64,000 nucleotides of DNA from Muscardinus avellanarius (GCA_963383645.1 OY726559.1:107872235-107936234), one strand, 5' to 3'; shown: positions 22,492-33,954, counted from the stretch's first letter. Numbers and translations are program-made. The notes: generated by a model from the sequence alone, not told the origin.

Positions 22492-22682
22492 CTGGCCGGG
22501 CGTGGTGGGGCACGCTTGTAATCCCCGTGCTTGGGAGACAGAGACAGGAGGATCGCGCAGGTTCGAAGCCAGCCTCGCTGGCTTAAGAGACCCTGTTTCC
22601 AAATAAAAGTATAAAATAGGTCTGGGAGTGTAGCCCAGAGGTAGAAGGGTTTCCAGGAACCCCAGTACCACCAAAAATAAAA
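22492..22682 (+). repeat. B1-dID SINE, CpG-rich short subfamily
   Basis: TGGCCGGGCGTGGTGGGGCA start, GATCGCGCAGGTTCGAAGCC, CAGCCTCGCTGGCTTAAGAG. It shares with 37935-38135 and 55845-56038 a shortened centre (CTGGCTTAAGAGACCC) and the CAGGAACCCCAGTACC end. Confidence 0.92.
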
Positions 22683-23354
22683 CGTGCCCCTGTTCATCAT
22701 CTGTACATACGGTACCTAGGAGCTCACAGATCCCCTGAAAAACATCCATGGACTCCTAACTAAAGATCTAAAACGTCCCTGCTGCATACAACATACCTAC
22801 CATGAATGACCTGCCCTAAAGAATCACCATCCAGGCGGGTCTAAAGCGCAGCTGTGAAAGTCCAGCTTCCAGTTTTTGCCTCCTTATCACTAACAAAGTC
22901 TTCAGTGAGGCTAGGGAGCCTGAAGAGAAGACAACAGGAATATCCTCGGGGGGCTGGACATAGAATCTGAGCTAAGGGGGAGGGAGGGGAAGGAACCGAA
23001 AGAAGAAGCATTCACTCGGCATTGGCTAAACTGAACATAAAGGCCTTGTCTTATTTTAAACAAAGCATCACCAACCAAAAAGCATTTGGTCAGAGCCCTT
23101 ATACCTGAGTTCAGTGAGCCCAACCACTAATTGCTTGACCTAGAATGCATGATTCAATGTTATTATCTGGAAACTGACATTTAAGTGAATTTTACTTTAC
23201 TTAAAGGATGCGACCTGAAAAATTCTGAGGTAAGTAAAATTTTACAGAAATCTAAATGTGGTTTGAATATACAAGAAGAGTTTGGTAAAAAAAAAAAAAA
23301 AAAGAAAATGCTTTCATGAGTCATTTTTGTAAAGGAAACAATCACCATGACTGA
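22683..23354. other. Intron, no recognisable feature
   Basis: Unique sequence with a 17-base A run near 23287. Confidence 0.45.
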
Positions 23355-23605
23355 TTATTAACATAAATCTGCACTATACCATAGCATGTGTCATTTGACA
23401 GTGGAGTATGTTCTGAGAAACACATCGTTAAGCAATTTAACCTTTGTTTGAAGGTTATAGTGTCTTTACACAAATCTCGATGGTGTAGCTTACAACACAC
23501 CAGTGCTATACAGTACATACTATCATACATGCTCTCTGTCCTTGAACAAACACACGATTATATGGTGCCTGATTATATGATGCACCACATATTTCATGAA
23601 GTGGT
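23355..23605. repeat. Old interspersed repeat, probably DNA-transposon derived
   Basis: GAGTATGTTCTGAGAAACAC, ATCGTTAAGCAATTT, ACACAAATCTCGATGGT and CCTGATTATATGATGCACCA follow a very common mammalian repeat recalled as GGATATGTTCTGAGAAATGC ... CGTTAGGCGATTT. I am not sure of its family name. Confidence 0.55.
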
Positions 23606-24229
23606 TCTAAATATAAGTTTTGGGTTTATCCAAAAACTCTTGCAGAGAGAATACCAAAGATAACTCCTGACAATCTGTCATCCAGATGTAAAGAAACGCC
23701 TGCAAATTATGAAAGACGTGTGACCATTAAATAGTTGTTGCAAAGCAAACACAGTGTATAAGACCATACGGGTCACATTTGCTGACTCAGAATTGTCTAT
23801 GTAAAGTGAAATTTCCAATTGAATAATTTTAGATAAATCTGGATTCCCTAGCCATTCCAACTTTCCCCTAACTTTCCGTAAATAACAGATTTTAATTTGA
23901 TACAGCAAAGGTGATAGAGGATCAGAGAGAAGAAAGAAAAAATCAATCAGAAAAATAACATAGTCTTGAAGGCTATTTATAACAAGATCAGAGTCCTACA
24001 AACATCAGTAATTCCTAAGAGTTCCACTAGATAAGAACCTAGTCATACTCTAGACGGCAGGTCACCAAGACAGGCAGGGTGCTAGAAACTCTTCTTACTA
24101 GAATAGAAAGCACATGTGTATTTTGGTACTTTTTTCTAGGAGTAAAATGACTAATATACTTTTTACAAAATTTAGCTCATAAAGGCAGTAACATTTTCTG
24201 AAAAATTTATTTGCCCACAACTCTTTGTT
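23606..24229. other. Intron, no recognisable feature
   Basis: Unique AT-rich sequence. Nothing recognised. Confidence 0.45.
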
Positions 24230-24292
24230 TCTTTTTTCTTTTACTTTTTTTTATTGGTCCATTGTAATCATACATCTTAATGCAATATAAGA
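24230..24292 (-). mobile_element. Very short L1 3' end
   Basis: TTTTTATTGGTCCATTGTAA and TCATACATCTTAATGCAATA are the antisense of the same L1 3' terminus seen at 7300 and 44950 (TACAATGcACCAATAAAA). A heavily 5'-truncated insertion. Confidence 0.65.
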
Positions 24293-24605
24293 CGGTAGAG
24301 GCGGGTATAAAATATATGAACAATCACTGTGGTTTCTATCGCCACCAACAGAAATTCATCTGAAAAATAATAGCAATTTGCGGATTAAGATTGCATTAAC
24401 AAAGAATTTGGAAGCTGCATTTGGGAGGCAGCTTTTTAGTTCTTAGAACAGCTAGTCTTTTATTTCTGCCCGAGTGGCAAACTTTGTGGCAGAGCATGGA
24501 AGCATTTTTCAAATGACCAGGAGCCGAGATCCAGCAATAGGGTCTGGGGAAAGTTATGTCATGTTGAAAATTACGTGAGTGGGTCTCTTTCCTGGTTATT
24601 CTTAC
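24293..24605. other. Intron next to exon 6, repeat-free
   Basis: Unique sequence immediately downstream of exon 6 in gene order. Contains an imperfect inverted repeat GCTGCATTTGGGAGGCAGC at 24413-24431. Confidence 0.45.
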
Positions 24606-24670
24606 CTGTTTCTCCCAGAATCTCTGAATCCTTTTGCAAAAGGGTTTCGGTCAATTTTTAATCTGGTGAT
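24606..24670 (-). CDS. TBX15: TBX15 exon 6 (C-terminal T-box helix)
   Basis: 65 bp, the smallest exon here and too short for simple ORF searches. Acceptor ATTTATCATTTCCAG; donor GTAAGA. It reads [20 protein letters not shown] with Asn next, and ends with two bases of the Arg codon shared with exon 7. The DRNPFAKGF motif is the near-invariant T-box signature: the C-terminal helix whose phenylalanines enter the DNA minor groove. Its 65-bp length means skipping would shift the frame and remove this helix. Many third-position changes (AAAATTGACC, TTTGCAAAAG) leave the protein unchanged, as expected under purifying selection. Confidence 0.97.
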
Positions 24671-26970
24671 CTGGAAATGATAAATAAATAACAATTTTAT
24701 CTCAGCTGATTCCTTTTTGTGTTGCTCCTAGAAAATTAACAAAAAATCACTCTATTAATAACAGCTGCTGCTTTTATTTAGTTTCTTTTTTTGGTTTGAG
24801 ATTTAAATTGAGGCTTGATATGAGACGTAGGCCTGGCACACAGATGTGGGAGACTTCTCGCTAAGATCCAAGGTTTGCCCCGTATGTGGCTATAAACTCC
24901 CTTCCGCTCACCTTCCTTGCCCCAAAGTGATGATAAATCACTTGCCCAGATTGACATGGAAATGGCCAGTGGTCATTGCACAGTGACACCCAGGAGGGAC
25001 TTCAAAAATACAGGCTGAGTAAACAGTGAGGACGTAAATAAAGTGAATGATTCAGTCCTTCAGCCTGAGAGGTTCAAAGGATTTCTGTGTCTCCCATTTT
25101 ACTGAAGTCATACCTTTTTTGCCACCAGGAATTGTTCATTTAATGACCTGAAATGTTTGTGCAAAAGACTCAAACAGTGGCTAGACTCTGGCCAGTCTTC
25201 AACCCAAAGAAAAAAAACCCACAAACATCATTAGACCCAATGGGATAGGATACAGCACATGTCAGCCAGCCTCCCAGACGCACAAGCAAATTAGAAGAAA
25301 CCAAGGTGCAGAAAGAAGGCTGAGTCAACCGAGCACGCCCACTTGAATCACCCAGGTGGAACAGTCCTCAAGGCCACCTGGTTTAGCCTCTACTCCGTGT
25401 ATCAGTCTCTCTCTACTGTGCCCTGGCAAACCCTGGTGTAGTTGTATATATTACTCTCCTGCCTCTAGACTAGAACAAGCCTGACCCAATTCCACAGGCA
25501 CCCTAGCATTCCTGCTGTTGGCCCTGGTCATGGGAGGCATTTTGATATCTTCAGTCTGAACCAGATGTTAATGACACCCTACACCCAAACGTAGAGACAC
25601 AGAGGTAGGTGCAGGAGGCTCGAGACAAAAAAATATACATTTGTAATGGAGTATAATTCTAAAAATAATGCAATTTAATTTTTAAGGTCCTCTTCATATT
25701 TCTGACAACCGCAGAACTTACAACAAAGACAACTGAAGTTAGTCCCTGTGCTGCAGATCTCTGTTAGGTCCTCTTCCATCTTACTCCGTCACAGTGGAAT
25801 TTCCCAAAGCCACAGCCTTCAAAGGTCTTTAAAATGCAATGTGAGATTCTGACAAACAGACTCTGATTTAAAAGCGCCATTCTGGCTTCAAGGTCATTTT
25901 TCTCCCTAAACATTCCTTGCCTTTAGAATGGCACACTAATAATGCAGGACTAATAATGTAGCTAAAGCAATTTTACATCGATTTTATAGACCAGAGCAGG
26001 AGCCTGAAGGTTTGGTTTTCTAAAGTCCAGTGTCTGCCATCTGAATACTGTATTGAGTTTAAAGACTGTCACTGCTTTTCTGTGTTTGACTTAGAATCAG
26101 TTCTTTCTTCCTCCATAATCCGCAGCAATAAACCACACACCATATTTTCTTTTCAAGTTGGGGTTATAATATTTTATTTTCTCTTTCAAGTTGGCTTATC
26201 CAGTCCAACTCATTTATGATAGGGCTTTCTGATATATGATTGTGCTGCCATGTTTGGGGGGCCTCCACAGACCCCGTAAATATAACGACATTCTACTTCA
26301 TGGGCCTGCAAGAAATGGTTGAAAACCTTATTCCCACGGCTCGCTGGAGCCCAGGCCCAGGGGTCTGCATGGAAATTGAAGAGACAAACGGCATCAAATA
26401 TTAGAGAAAATAGTACTTCTACACTTGTTCAAAGCTTTTATTATGAGATTTAGAGAGCTTTATGAAGAGTGTGGCTATGTCACTCATCATTAATGTCTCG
26501 TGTGGGCCAAGGGTGACAGACCATGATGGTGACAGAGGGATGTACAGTCAGCATACGGATGTTTGTCGTCCCTTTACCTCCAAGAAGCTTATAATCCAGA
26601 AGATAAAAAAGCAGGTGTGCATGCAGATAATAACAATTCAAGTTAATAAGATTCCCAACAAAGGCCAAGTGTCCTGGCAGCTTGGAGGAAGTAGCAAATA
26701 CTCCAGGTTGAAGGGCTCTGAAGTTTTAAATTGGAAGGAGTAGGTGGGCCAGGCCTTGAAGAATGTGTAGGACTTTAATAAGAAATGCAAGAAGAGAAAA
26801 AAGAGCCAAGAGAAGCACGTCATAAGAAAGGCCATGTGTCAGCATGAGTATCAAAATGAGAAGGAATTACATAGATTCAAGAAACATAGAGGAGTCCTTT
26901 GACCAGACTCTACACTTCAGGAGAAAAGCAATCAGAGTGAAGGATTACTGTGGATTTTAAATGTCCCCAA
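24671..26970. other. Intron 5, 2.3 kb repeat-poor block
   Basis: No SINE or LINE between exon 6 and 26971, in a region where SINEs otherwise occur every 1-2 kb. No coding exon was found. It is a candidate for conserved regulatory DNA, by inference only. Confidence 0.4.
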
Positions 26971-26971
26971 A

Positions 26972-27095
26972 AGCTGGGTGTGATGGTGCAGGACTATAAT
27001 CTCAGTACTTGGGCGGCTGAGATAGATAATAGCAGGTTTGAGGCCAGCCTTGGCAGTTTAAGTGAAACCCTGTTTCGAAATAAAAAGTAGCAAGT
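26972..27095 (+). repeat. B1-type SINE left half
   Basis: AAGCTGGGTGTGATGGTGCA start, CTCAGTACTTGGGCGGCTGA, ends at GAAACCCTGTTTCGAAATAA. The ID half is replaced by the next SINE. Confidence 0.85.
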
Positions 27096-27340
27096 GGTGA
27101 CACACACTTGTAATTTCAGCATTCAGTGAGGCTGAGATGGGAGGATGGCAGTTTGTGGACAGCCTCAGCTACTTAGTGAGGCCCTTTGCAACTCAACGCG
27201 ACCCTGTTTCAAAATAAAGAATAAAAAATAGGGCTGGGGCTGCAGCTCAGAGGCAGAATGCCCCCTGGGTTCCATTCCAAGTACCACAAAAATAAATAAG
27301 TAAATAAATAAATAAGTAAATAAATAAATAAATAATAAAA
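27093..27340 (+). repeat. B1-dID-type SINE with (AAAT)n tail
   Basis: GTGGTGACACACACTTGTAA, GGGCTGGGGCTGCAGCTCAG ID half, CCATTCCAAGTACCAC, and an interrupted AAAT/AAGT tail. Confidence 0.9.
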
Positions 27341-27344
27341 CTAT

Positions 27345-27425
27345 AAAAAGGATGGGGGTATAACTCAGAAGTGAAATGCTCCTGGGTCTAATTCCTAGGA
27401 CCAAAAATAAAAAATAAAAAGGTAA
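27345..27425 (+). repeat. ID half of a split SINE
   Basis: GGATGGGGGTATAACTCAGA to CTAATTCCTAGGACCAAAAA. Probably the displaced right half of the 26972 copy, split by the SINE at 27093. Confidence 0.75.
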
Positions 27426-27815
27426 AAATAAAATGACCCTGATATCTCATGTATTAGACAAGGCAGCCATGTTTGGCCTGCCTTGTTTGAGGCAGGGTAT
27501 GCTGAAGGCAGCCTCTGGGCAAGGCTAGGGACAGTGTCTTTTCCCAGGCTGGCTACTGCAGTTTCTGCTCTCACCTGCAGTCATGAGCTGACACAAGCTC
27601 TCACCCTCTCTCTCTGCTCCCTGTCATGATGCCCTGAGGACCTGCACCCCTGGCTTCTACTTGAAAATTGGTCTAACATGGAGTTAAGTCTCCAGAACTA
27701 TGAGCAAATAAATCCTTTTTTTAAGCATCGCAGATCAGGTGTATGGGTCAGAGCAGTAAGGATGCCCATCAAAACAGAAAGCAAGAGACTCAAGATTGAG
27801 GTCATATCAAGAAAA
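27426..27815. other. Intron, no recognisable feature
   Basis: Unique sequence between SINE clusters. Nothing recognised. Confidence 0.4.
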
Positions 27816-28062
27816 GCCTTTGCTGGGCATGGTGGTACACGCTTGTAATCCCAGCATTCGGGAGGCTGAGACCCGGAGGACCACAGTTCTCGGACAGCCT
27901 CAGCTACTTAGTGAGGCCCTCTGCAACTCAGTGAGACCCTGTTTCAAAATAAAGAATTAAAAATTGGGCAGGTGGTGTAGCTCAGAGGTCGAATGTCCCT
28001 GGGTTTCATCCCCAGACCCGCAAAAAAAAAAAAAGAAAGAAAGAGAAGAAAAGCCTTCACCA
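27816..28062 (+). repeat. B1-dID-type SINE
   Basis: TGCTGGGCATGGTGGTACAC start; GGGCAGGTGGTGTAGCTCAG ID half; CATCCCCAGACCCGC plus A/AAAG tail. Confidence 0.92.
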
Positions 28063-28208
28063 CTTTGCATTTAGTTTACTAAGAAGGCAGAAGAGAGAAA
28101 ATTTAGCTATACTAACCCAATTACAATCCCCGTTAATGTTTGCACTGAGAAAATTTACAAATACAAAGAGAAACAGAAACAAGATTTTAGAGAATTAAAC
28201 AGATGGAT

Positions 28209-28432
28209 TCTTTTTTTTTTTGGTTGTAATGGGATGAAACAACCCAGGGGCTTTCTACCTCTGGGCTATACTCCCAGACCTATTTTATATTTTATTTGGA
28301 AACAGGGTCTCACTAAGTTGCTGAGAGCCTCACTAAGTAGCTGAGGCTGGCTTCAAACCTGTGTGATCCTCCTGTCTCAGCCTCCCAAATCAGGGATTAC
28401 AAGCATGCTCCACCAGGCCTGGCTAAACAGGT
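28209..28432 (-). repeat. B1-dID-type SINE
   Basis: T-run, CCAGGGGCTTTCTACCTCTG, GGGCTATACTCCCAGACC, and B1 end GATTACAAGCATGCTCCACC. Confidence 0.92.
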
Positions 28433-28627
28433 GGATTCTTAATCTCAATAATCCTTAGCCTAATCCTATAGTTCCATAACAAGAGGCAGGCCCGTTGATT
28501 CCGATCTTGTTTTTCATAGTACAAAAAAGATGCAACTGACAGCTGGGCCATGAGGCTGGCTGACAAGGATGCAATAGAAGGTGAGTTATCATCCTGTAGA
28601 AGAAGAAATTAAAACTCCTCCCCTTCT

Positions 28628-28806
28628 TAGCAGGGCATGATGGTACATGTCAGCTACAACTGAGGCTGGGGTGGGAGGATTACAAATTCAAGGCCAGCCT
28701 CAGCAACATAGACCTGGACTCAATATAAAAAGGGCTGGGTAACAGAGTGCTTGCCTAGCATGGGCAAGAACTTGTGTTTAATCCCCAGTACTGAAAAACA
28801 TCCCCC
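28628..28806 (+). repeat. B1-dID-type SINE, older variant
   Basis: AGCAGGGCATGATGGTACAT, GAGGCTGGGGTGGGAGGATT, then a fuller ID with GTGCTTGCCTAGCATGGGC and TTTAATCCCCAGTACTG. Confidence 0.85.
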
Positions 28807-29148
28807 TTCTCATCCCTTAATGAAGTATGAGGAAAGAGGAGACAGAAAAATAGGGAGCAAATATTTAGACTTCGTAGACCTTAGCTCCCCAACTCTTGAG
28901 ACTCAGAGGAAACTGGCAGAGTGACCTACACACATGCCTAAGGCGGCTGCTCCCTACCCAGTGGTGCAGGGCCAGCACGCCCTGGCTACAGCCTATCCAA
29001 CCCCACCTCTGCCCTGGCCCACAGCTCCAGCCAAACCTAGCTGTTGCTCTCAGCGCTGGAGTGCCCCCAAGCTCCTTCCCAGCACAGGCTCCTCCCGTCA
29101 TGCTATCCTGGCGCTCTACTTTCACATAGCTGAATCTTCATCCTAATT
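28807..29148. other. Intron, GC-richer unique segment
   Basis: Open in several frames (70-86 codons) because of its C-rich composition, but I recognise no protein and see no splice-bounded exon. Confidence 0.4.
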
Positions 29149-29352
29149 AAACCTCTTTTTTTTTTTTTTTGTAGTACTGGGGGTGGAACCCAGGGGCTTT
29201 TCTACCTCTGGGTATACTTTATTTGAAAACAGAGTCTCACTAAGTTGCTGAGAGCCTCACTAAGTAGCTGAGGCTGGCTTCAAACCTGTGCAATTCTCCT
29301 GTTTCCGCCTCCCAAGCGCGGGGATTATAAGCGTGCGCCACCGCCTGGCTAA
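29149..29352 (-). repeat. B1-dID-type SINE, CpG-rich
   Basis: TTTTTTGTAGTACTGGGGGT, CCAGGGGCTTTTCTACCTCT, CCTCCCAAGCGCGGGGATTA, AAGCGTGCGCCACC. Confidence 0.92.
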
Positions 29353-29499
29353 TTAGTCTCAATTTAAATGTTGTGTCCTGAGAAACAATGTCCCTATCAT
29401 CCCTCCAAAATAGACTATATCTGCTACTCTCGTTAATTGCACCCTCTTTAATTCCATCTTTGCTGTTGACCCAATTGGTAATCATATCTTTATTTCTTA

Positions 29500-29622
29500 T
29501 TTACATATCTCTTTCCTGGACTACAGGAAGGAACTGTATCTATTTTATATCCATCTTATTAAGCAGAACCTGGCATGACATGCTATTGACACTCAATGGA
29601 TGTCTGTTCAATGAATGAACGA
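29500..29622 (+). repeat. L2 LINE 3'-end relic
   Basis: CTCTTTCCTGGACTACAGGA, GAACTGTATCTATTTTATAT, AGAACCTGGCATGACATG, CACTCAATGGATGTCTGTTC then AATGAATGAACG: the classic L2 terminus. Confidence 0.65.
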
Positions 29623-29852
29623 CTGTGTGGGAACCAGCAATCACCAGTCCTAAAGCCATGACAAGATTTAAAGAAACTAGACCAAACAACTCTCTCAATT
29701 TTATTTTATATCACTGCAGTCATTGCAGACAAAAATATCAAATGTCATTCTGGTCAGAACAATGTCAGTTAGTAACTTTCCATTGGCTAAAGCCTTGCTC
29801 CAGCAAGTCATGTTCAAACTTTTCCATTGATCATAAGAAGACATGGAAAAGC

Positions 29853-29985
29853 CAGGGGTGTTGGTGCACACCTGTAATCTCAGTACTTGGAGTACTGAAA
29901 CAGGAAGATCACAGGTTCAAGGACAGCCTCAGAAACTTAGCAGGATTCTGCTTCATAATTGAAGAAAAAATTAAAATTAAAAAGG
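29853..29985 (+). repeat. B1-type SINE left half
   Basis: AAGCCAGGGGTGTTGGTGCA, AATCTCAGTACTTGGAGTAC, AGGTTCAAGGACAGCCTCAG. Confidence 0.85.
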
Positions 29986-30197
29986 ACTGGTACCATGCAT
30001 GGTGGCACATACTTGTAATCCTAGCATTCATGAGGCCAAGACTGGAGGAGGATCGTGGTTCATGGACAGCCTCAGCTACTTAGCGAGGCCCTTCGCAACT
30101 CAGTGAGACCCAGTTTCAAAAATAAAAAGACTAAGAAATAGGGCTGGGGGTGTAGCTCAAAAGTACAATGGCCCTGGGCCCCTGGCTTCCATCTCCG

Positions 30198-30199
<2 letters not shown>
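29986..30199 (+). repeat. B1-dID-type SINE
   Basis: CCATGCATGGTGGCACATAC, GAGGATCGTGGTTCATGGAC, GGGCTGGGGGTGTAGCTCAA. It ends at the CA microsatellite, which grew from its tail. Confidence 0.9.

Positions 30200-30244
<45 letters not shown>
30200..30244. repeat. (AC)22 microsatellite
   Basis: 45 bases of uninterrupted AC. Confidence 0.98.
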
Positions 30245-30246
<2 letters not shown>

Positions 30247-30345
30247 CTGGTGGTACAGCTCAGAGGTAAAATGCTTCTGGATTCAATTCCCAGGAATGAA
30301 ATGGGAAAGAGAGAGAAAAAGAGATTAAAAAAAAATAAAAGGAGG
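30245..30345 (+). repeat. ID half of split SINE plus purine-rich tail
   Basis: GGCTGGTGGTACAGCTCAGA, ATTCAATTCCCAGGAATG, then GA-rich and A-rich tail. Likely the right half of the copy at 29853, split by the second SINE. Confidence 0.75.
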
Positions 30346-31514
30346 GGGGGAGGAGGAGACATGGAAAATACAGAGGTTGTAGAAGCATTTTATTTTCACT
30401 GATATATTTCTATAACCATAATACTGTTTTTGTCCTCTGAGTTATTTAATAAAGACTAGTACAAGAGGAGACCAGTGCTGGCTTGCAACCAGAGTTTTAA
30501 TAATCACCACTGACTCTTTCACCTATAACACTGAGGTGGTTAACAAGTGAGGTACACCTCACAATGTATGGTATAGACATACATAGCACAGCCCCCAAAG
30601 GAAATGAAATTGTGTGGTTTTACAGAACCTAGACAGATAGGGCCTTCTCTTATTAATGCCCCCTTGGTTATTATTTTTATCATACTGTTTGAAAGCTTTT
30701 TCACTAGGGACAAAAAGAATACAAAAGAAATCAAACAAAAAAACAGCCTGTATAAAAATAAAATTCTGCTCTCATTTGATTGGAAAGTTGGAGCAAACCT
30801 GATTCAAGGGTATGGTATAATAAGTGGATTGGATTTGCTTCCACAAACCTGGCTGTAGTTTCAGACTTCCTATCTGGTTCACGTAGCCAATTCTCATCAA
30901 GAAATAAGACTGTGTTACCTAGGGAGAACAGGGCTATGTCTTTTTGAAATTTAGTTTCCTGTTTGGAAAGAAAAAAAAAATCAGTGTTCAGCAAAGAAAA
31001 GACAAAGACTGCAATGGAAATGTCTTGCTAATTCCATGAGGACATATTGGCATCAACTTCTTCCAAGAAAAAGCATCATATGGAGTCACCTTTATTCCCA
31101 TTCCACCAACTCGCTCTCCACAGAAAGATTCTGGGCATGGCACACCTTTCACTCCTCCACGGACCTGCCAAGTTGGCATTCCAAGAGCAAATAATAGTAA
31201 TAATAACTTCAGTATGGTGGCAGGCCCTGGAGTCCATAAGTCAGGCAGAGCACGTGGAAAGATGGAATGGAAAAATGGGAAGAGAAAGCATAAAATAATA
31301 TTCCATAAAAATAAAAATGTTGTTTCCACACTTATATCCAAAAAAGTAAAACCATAGATGTGTAAGGAAACCAGCAGTAGAGGGGCTTTAGCTGATCATC
31401 CGTTCAGTTATGCTATCATTTGCAAAGTATTTATCCATCCATACACTGTGAGGCAGACACATATATTTTAGAATTATGAAGATGCAAATATTCAAGTACT
31501 TTTAATCCTTCTTT
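30346..31514. other. Intron, no recognisable feature
   Basis: Unique AT-rich sequence. The 117-codon minus frame at 30988-31341 shows no recognisable domain. Confidence 0.45.
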
Positions 31515-31700
31515 TTTTCTTTTTTGGGACTATAGATTGGATTCAGGGCATTCCACCTCAGTGCTACAACCCCAACTTTTTTTATTTTTATTCTGAAACA
31601 GGGTCTCACTAAGTTGCTAAGGGTTTGCTAAGTTGCTAAGGCTGCCCTTAAACCTGCAATCCTTCTTTCTCAGCCACCCAAGTACTTAATTTATGGTTTC
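31515..31700 (-). repeat. B1-dID-type SINE, diverged
   Basis: TTTTTTGGGACTATAGATTG, CTACAACCCCAACTTTTT, ACAGGGTCTCACTAAGTTGC, CTCAGCCACCCAAGTACTTA. Confidence 0.85.
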
Positions 31701-32688
31701 TGAATTTCAGATTTTCATAGACAAATTATGATCAATCCCTTTCCCAACATTTAAGGGATCAACATTTATGTCTTGACTTTCTGTTATACCAAGTAAGAAG
31801 AATTAACATCCATCTACTCTCCTGCCATTTCTAGGTCACAAAATAAGTGACATTTTGTACAAAAAATAGAAGACAGAATAATATAGAGTTGATTGAGCTG
31901 AATGTTTACATCTATAAAAGGTTTCTATTTTATTTTACTTTTTCTAATTTTTTTCAATAGACCATAAAAAACTTCTCCATAGACAGGCACTGATGGAGAT
32001 CAAGCCATCAATTTGCAAAGAAGAACGTGAAGGTAGAGTGATTTATCAAAGGTGGTCATGCCTGCTAGCTACAAAACTGGGTCTAGAACCCAAGTCTCTA
32101 AACTTCCAGTTGGTATTTTCTACTATATTGCACTGTGTTTCTGAAATAGGCACATTTGTTTTTGAAAAACTCAAAACTGAGAAGAATGGACACACATGCT
32201 AAGGTTCTAATGTGTGGCCAGGAGAGAGGTACAATGCTTTAGCAGATCTAAAGAGGCCAAGCTCATATACAAGAGAAGAGTAGAAGGAACCTAGACAACA
32301 AGGAGGAGAGGGACACTCCTGGAATAGAAACCCACACACAAAGACAAGGCAGCTACAGAGTTCAACGCTGAGGCTCTCTTAGCGGTATGTGACTGGAATA
32401 ATGAAAAGTGAACCTTAGAATGTAGTTGGTGGTGAGACACAGAGGACCTCACTGCAAACACTTGACCCATACTTACTGCCCAGGCTCTGTGGAGCCGCTG
32501 CAATCCATGGCAGAAAATGATGCCATCATCATACACCAAGCACTGGTGTATAGGATGGCTTGTGAAATGTCCAGCTTAGAGTTCAAGAAAGATTGGAAGC
32601 TATCTTAAGAGCCCAAGGTGTGGATTTCAGAGCCAGAACAAGGAAAGGAACAGTGAGATTAGAAAAAAGAAATATTGTGTTAGGTCAG
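31701..32688. other. Intron, no recognisable feature
   Basis: Unique sequence. Nothing recognised. Confidence 0.45.
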
Positions 32689-32945
32689 GGACTGGGCACA
32701 GTGATGCACACCTGTAATATCAGTACTTTGGAGGCTGAGACAAGAGAATCACGGGCACAAGGCCACTCTCAGCAGCTTAGTGAGACTCAGCAATTTAGTA
32801 AGACACTGTTTCAAAACAAAAAAAAATCAAAAGCGGGGCTGGGGGTATAGTTCAAAGTAAATGATCCTGGGTTCAATCCCTAGTATGGAAGGAAGGAAGA
32901 AAAAGAGGGAGAGAGGGAAGGAGGAAAAGAGGGAAGGAGGGAGGG
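32689..32945 (+). repeat. B1-dID-type SINE with GA-rich tail
   Basis: GACTGGGCACAGTGATGCAC, GGGGCTGGGGGTATAGTTCA, GGTTCAATCCCTAGTATGGA, then (GGAA)n/(GGGA)n to about 32945. Confidence 0.9.
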
Positions 32946-33022
32946 AAGGGCTGGGGGTATAGCTCAGAGGTATAGCCCTGGCCTCAATATCCAGTACCAA
33001 TAACTAACTAAATAAATAAATA
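32946..33022 (+). repeat. ID-type SINE half
   Basis: AGGGCTGGGGGTATAGCTCA to CAATATCCAGTACCAATAAC plus AAAT tail. A second tRNA-derived monomer directly after the previous SINE's tail. Confidence 0.85.
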
Positions 33023-33954
33023 ACCAAATCAAAACTATTAAACCCTCTCATATTCCTTAGACAGTGAAATTTTAGATGCCCCGGAGAGGCCAAACAGAAA
33101 GCTTTAATAATCAAGATTTTTTTTCAAGCTTTGATATGACCAATAGCAGCAATATAAATATGAGCTTTGGGGCAACTGGAACCTTGGAATTAGTGCCGAT
33201 TCAGAGAGGGGAGTAAGAGTCTAGGTTCTTTGAATAACTAATTGAACTTTTTCATGACTCCCCTAGCTAACATTTTTTTCCAGGAAGAGCTATTTTAATT
33301 TTCTATTAAACATTTTCCCAAAAGAATTATTTTATTCTATATCTGAGTTATAAAAAATAACATTAGTATTAGGAAAACTAGGAGAAAAATTAATACAGGT
33401 AATTAATTAACCTAAGCATATGAAAAACGAAAATTATAATAAAAGACTGACAGCTTTATAAATGTAGTTAATGAAAGCAGGTATTTGAAAACTCTGCATC
33501 TGAAAGCAAACCTTGTTTGTTCAGTTATTTTTAGCAACAGCATTTTATGACTCTAATAGCCTGATTTTTTTCAAAAAGAAAACCCATTTAAAAAATATTT
33601 TTATCATCAGTTTCTGGTGCAGAAATAAGTATTCCAACATTAGGACTTAGTTTTCAGAATAAACTAGAACACATAGCCTAAGTGTGGCTCTCCTCGAGGT
33701 CAGCTGTAGAGGCTGGGAGAGCTGCCTTTGCAACCCAGACTGAGAGCTGGAAGCTGCAGCTTTCTTTGACAAGGAAAGAGGACCAGACATGGGCACTGAA
33801 ACTCCTGTCCCTTCCTCCACGTTCTCTTATAACAGGGCTCCACGTCTAAGGACATTCCCCTTAGATAAATGTTTTGTCTATATCTGGGCCGGGCCAGGGC
33901 AGGATGCCATGGTTAAGATGGTGACATCAGGCAGTGATTTTACCTGGTTTGACT
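33023..33954. other. Intron, no recognisable feature
   Basis: Unique AT-rich sequence. Nothing recognised. Confidence 0.45.

Noticed and set aside
22233..22749. 155- and 109-codon minus frames
   Set aside because: They are antisense translations of two SINEs (WGSWKPFYLWATLPDLFY-type strings recur in every SINE antisense).
29388..30083. 152-codon plus frame at 29625-30083
   Set aside because: Starts in L2/unique intron and runs into two SINEs. Frame content in the second half is SINE-derived.
30072..30362. 96-codon minus frame with a Cys-Val run
   Set aside because: It is the CA microsatellite plus SINE translated.
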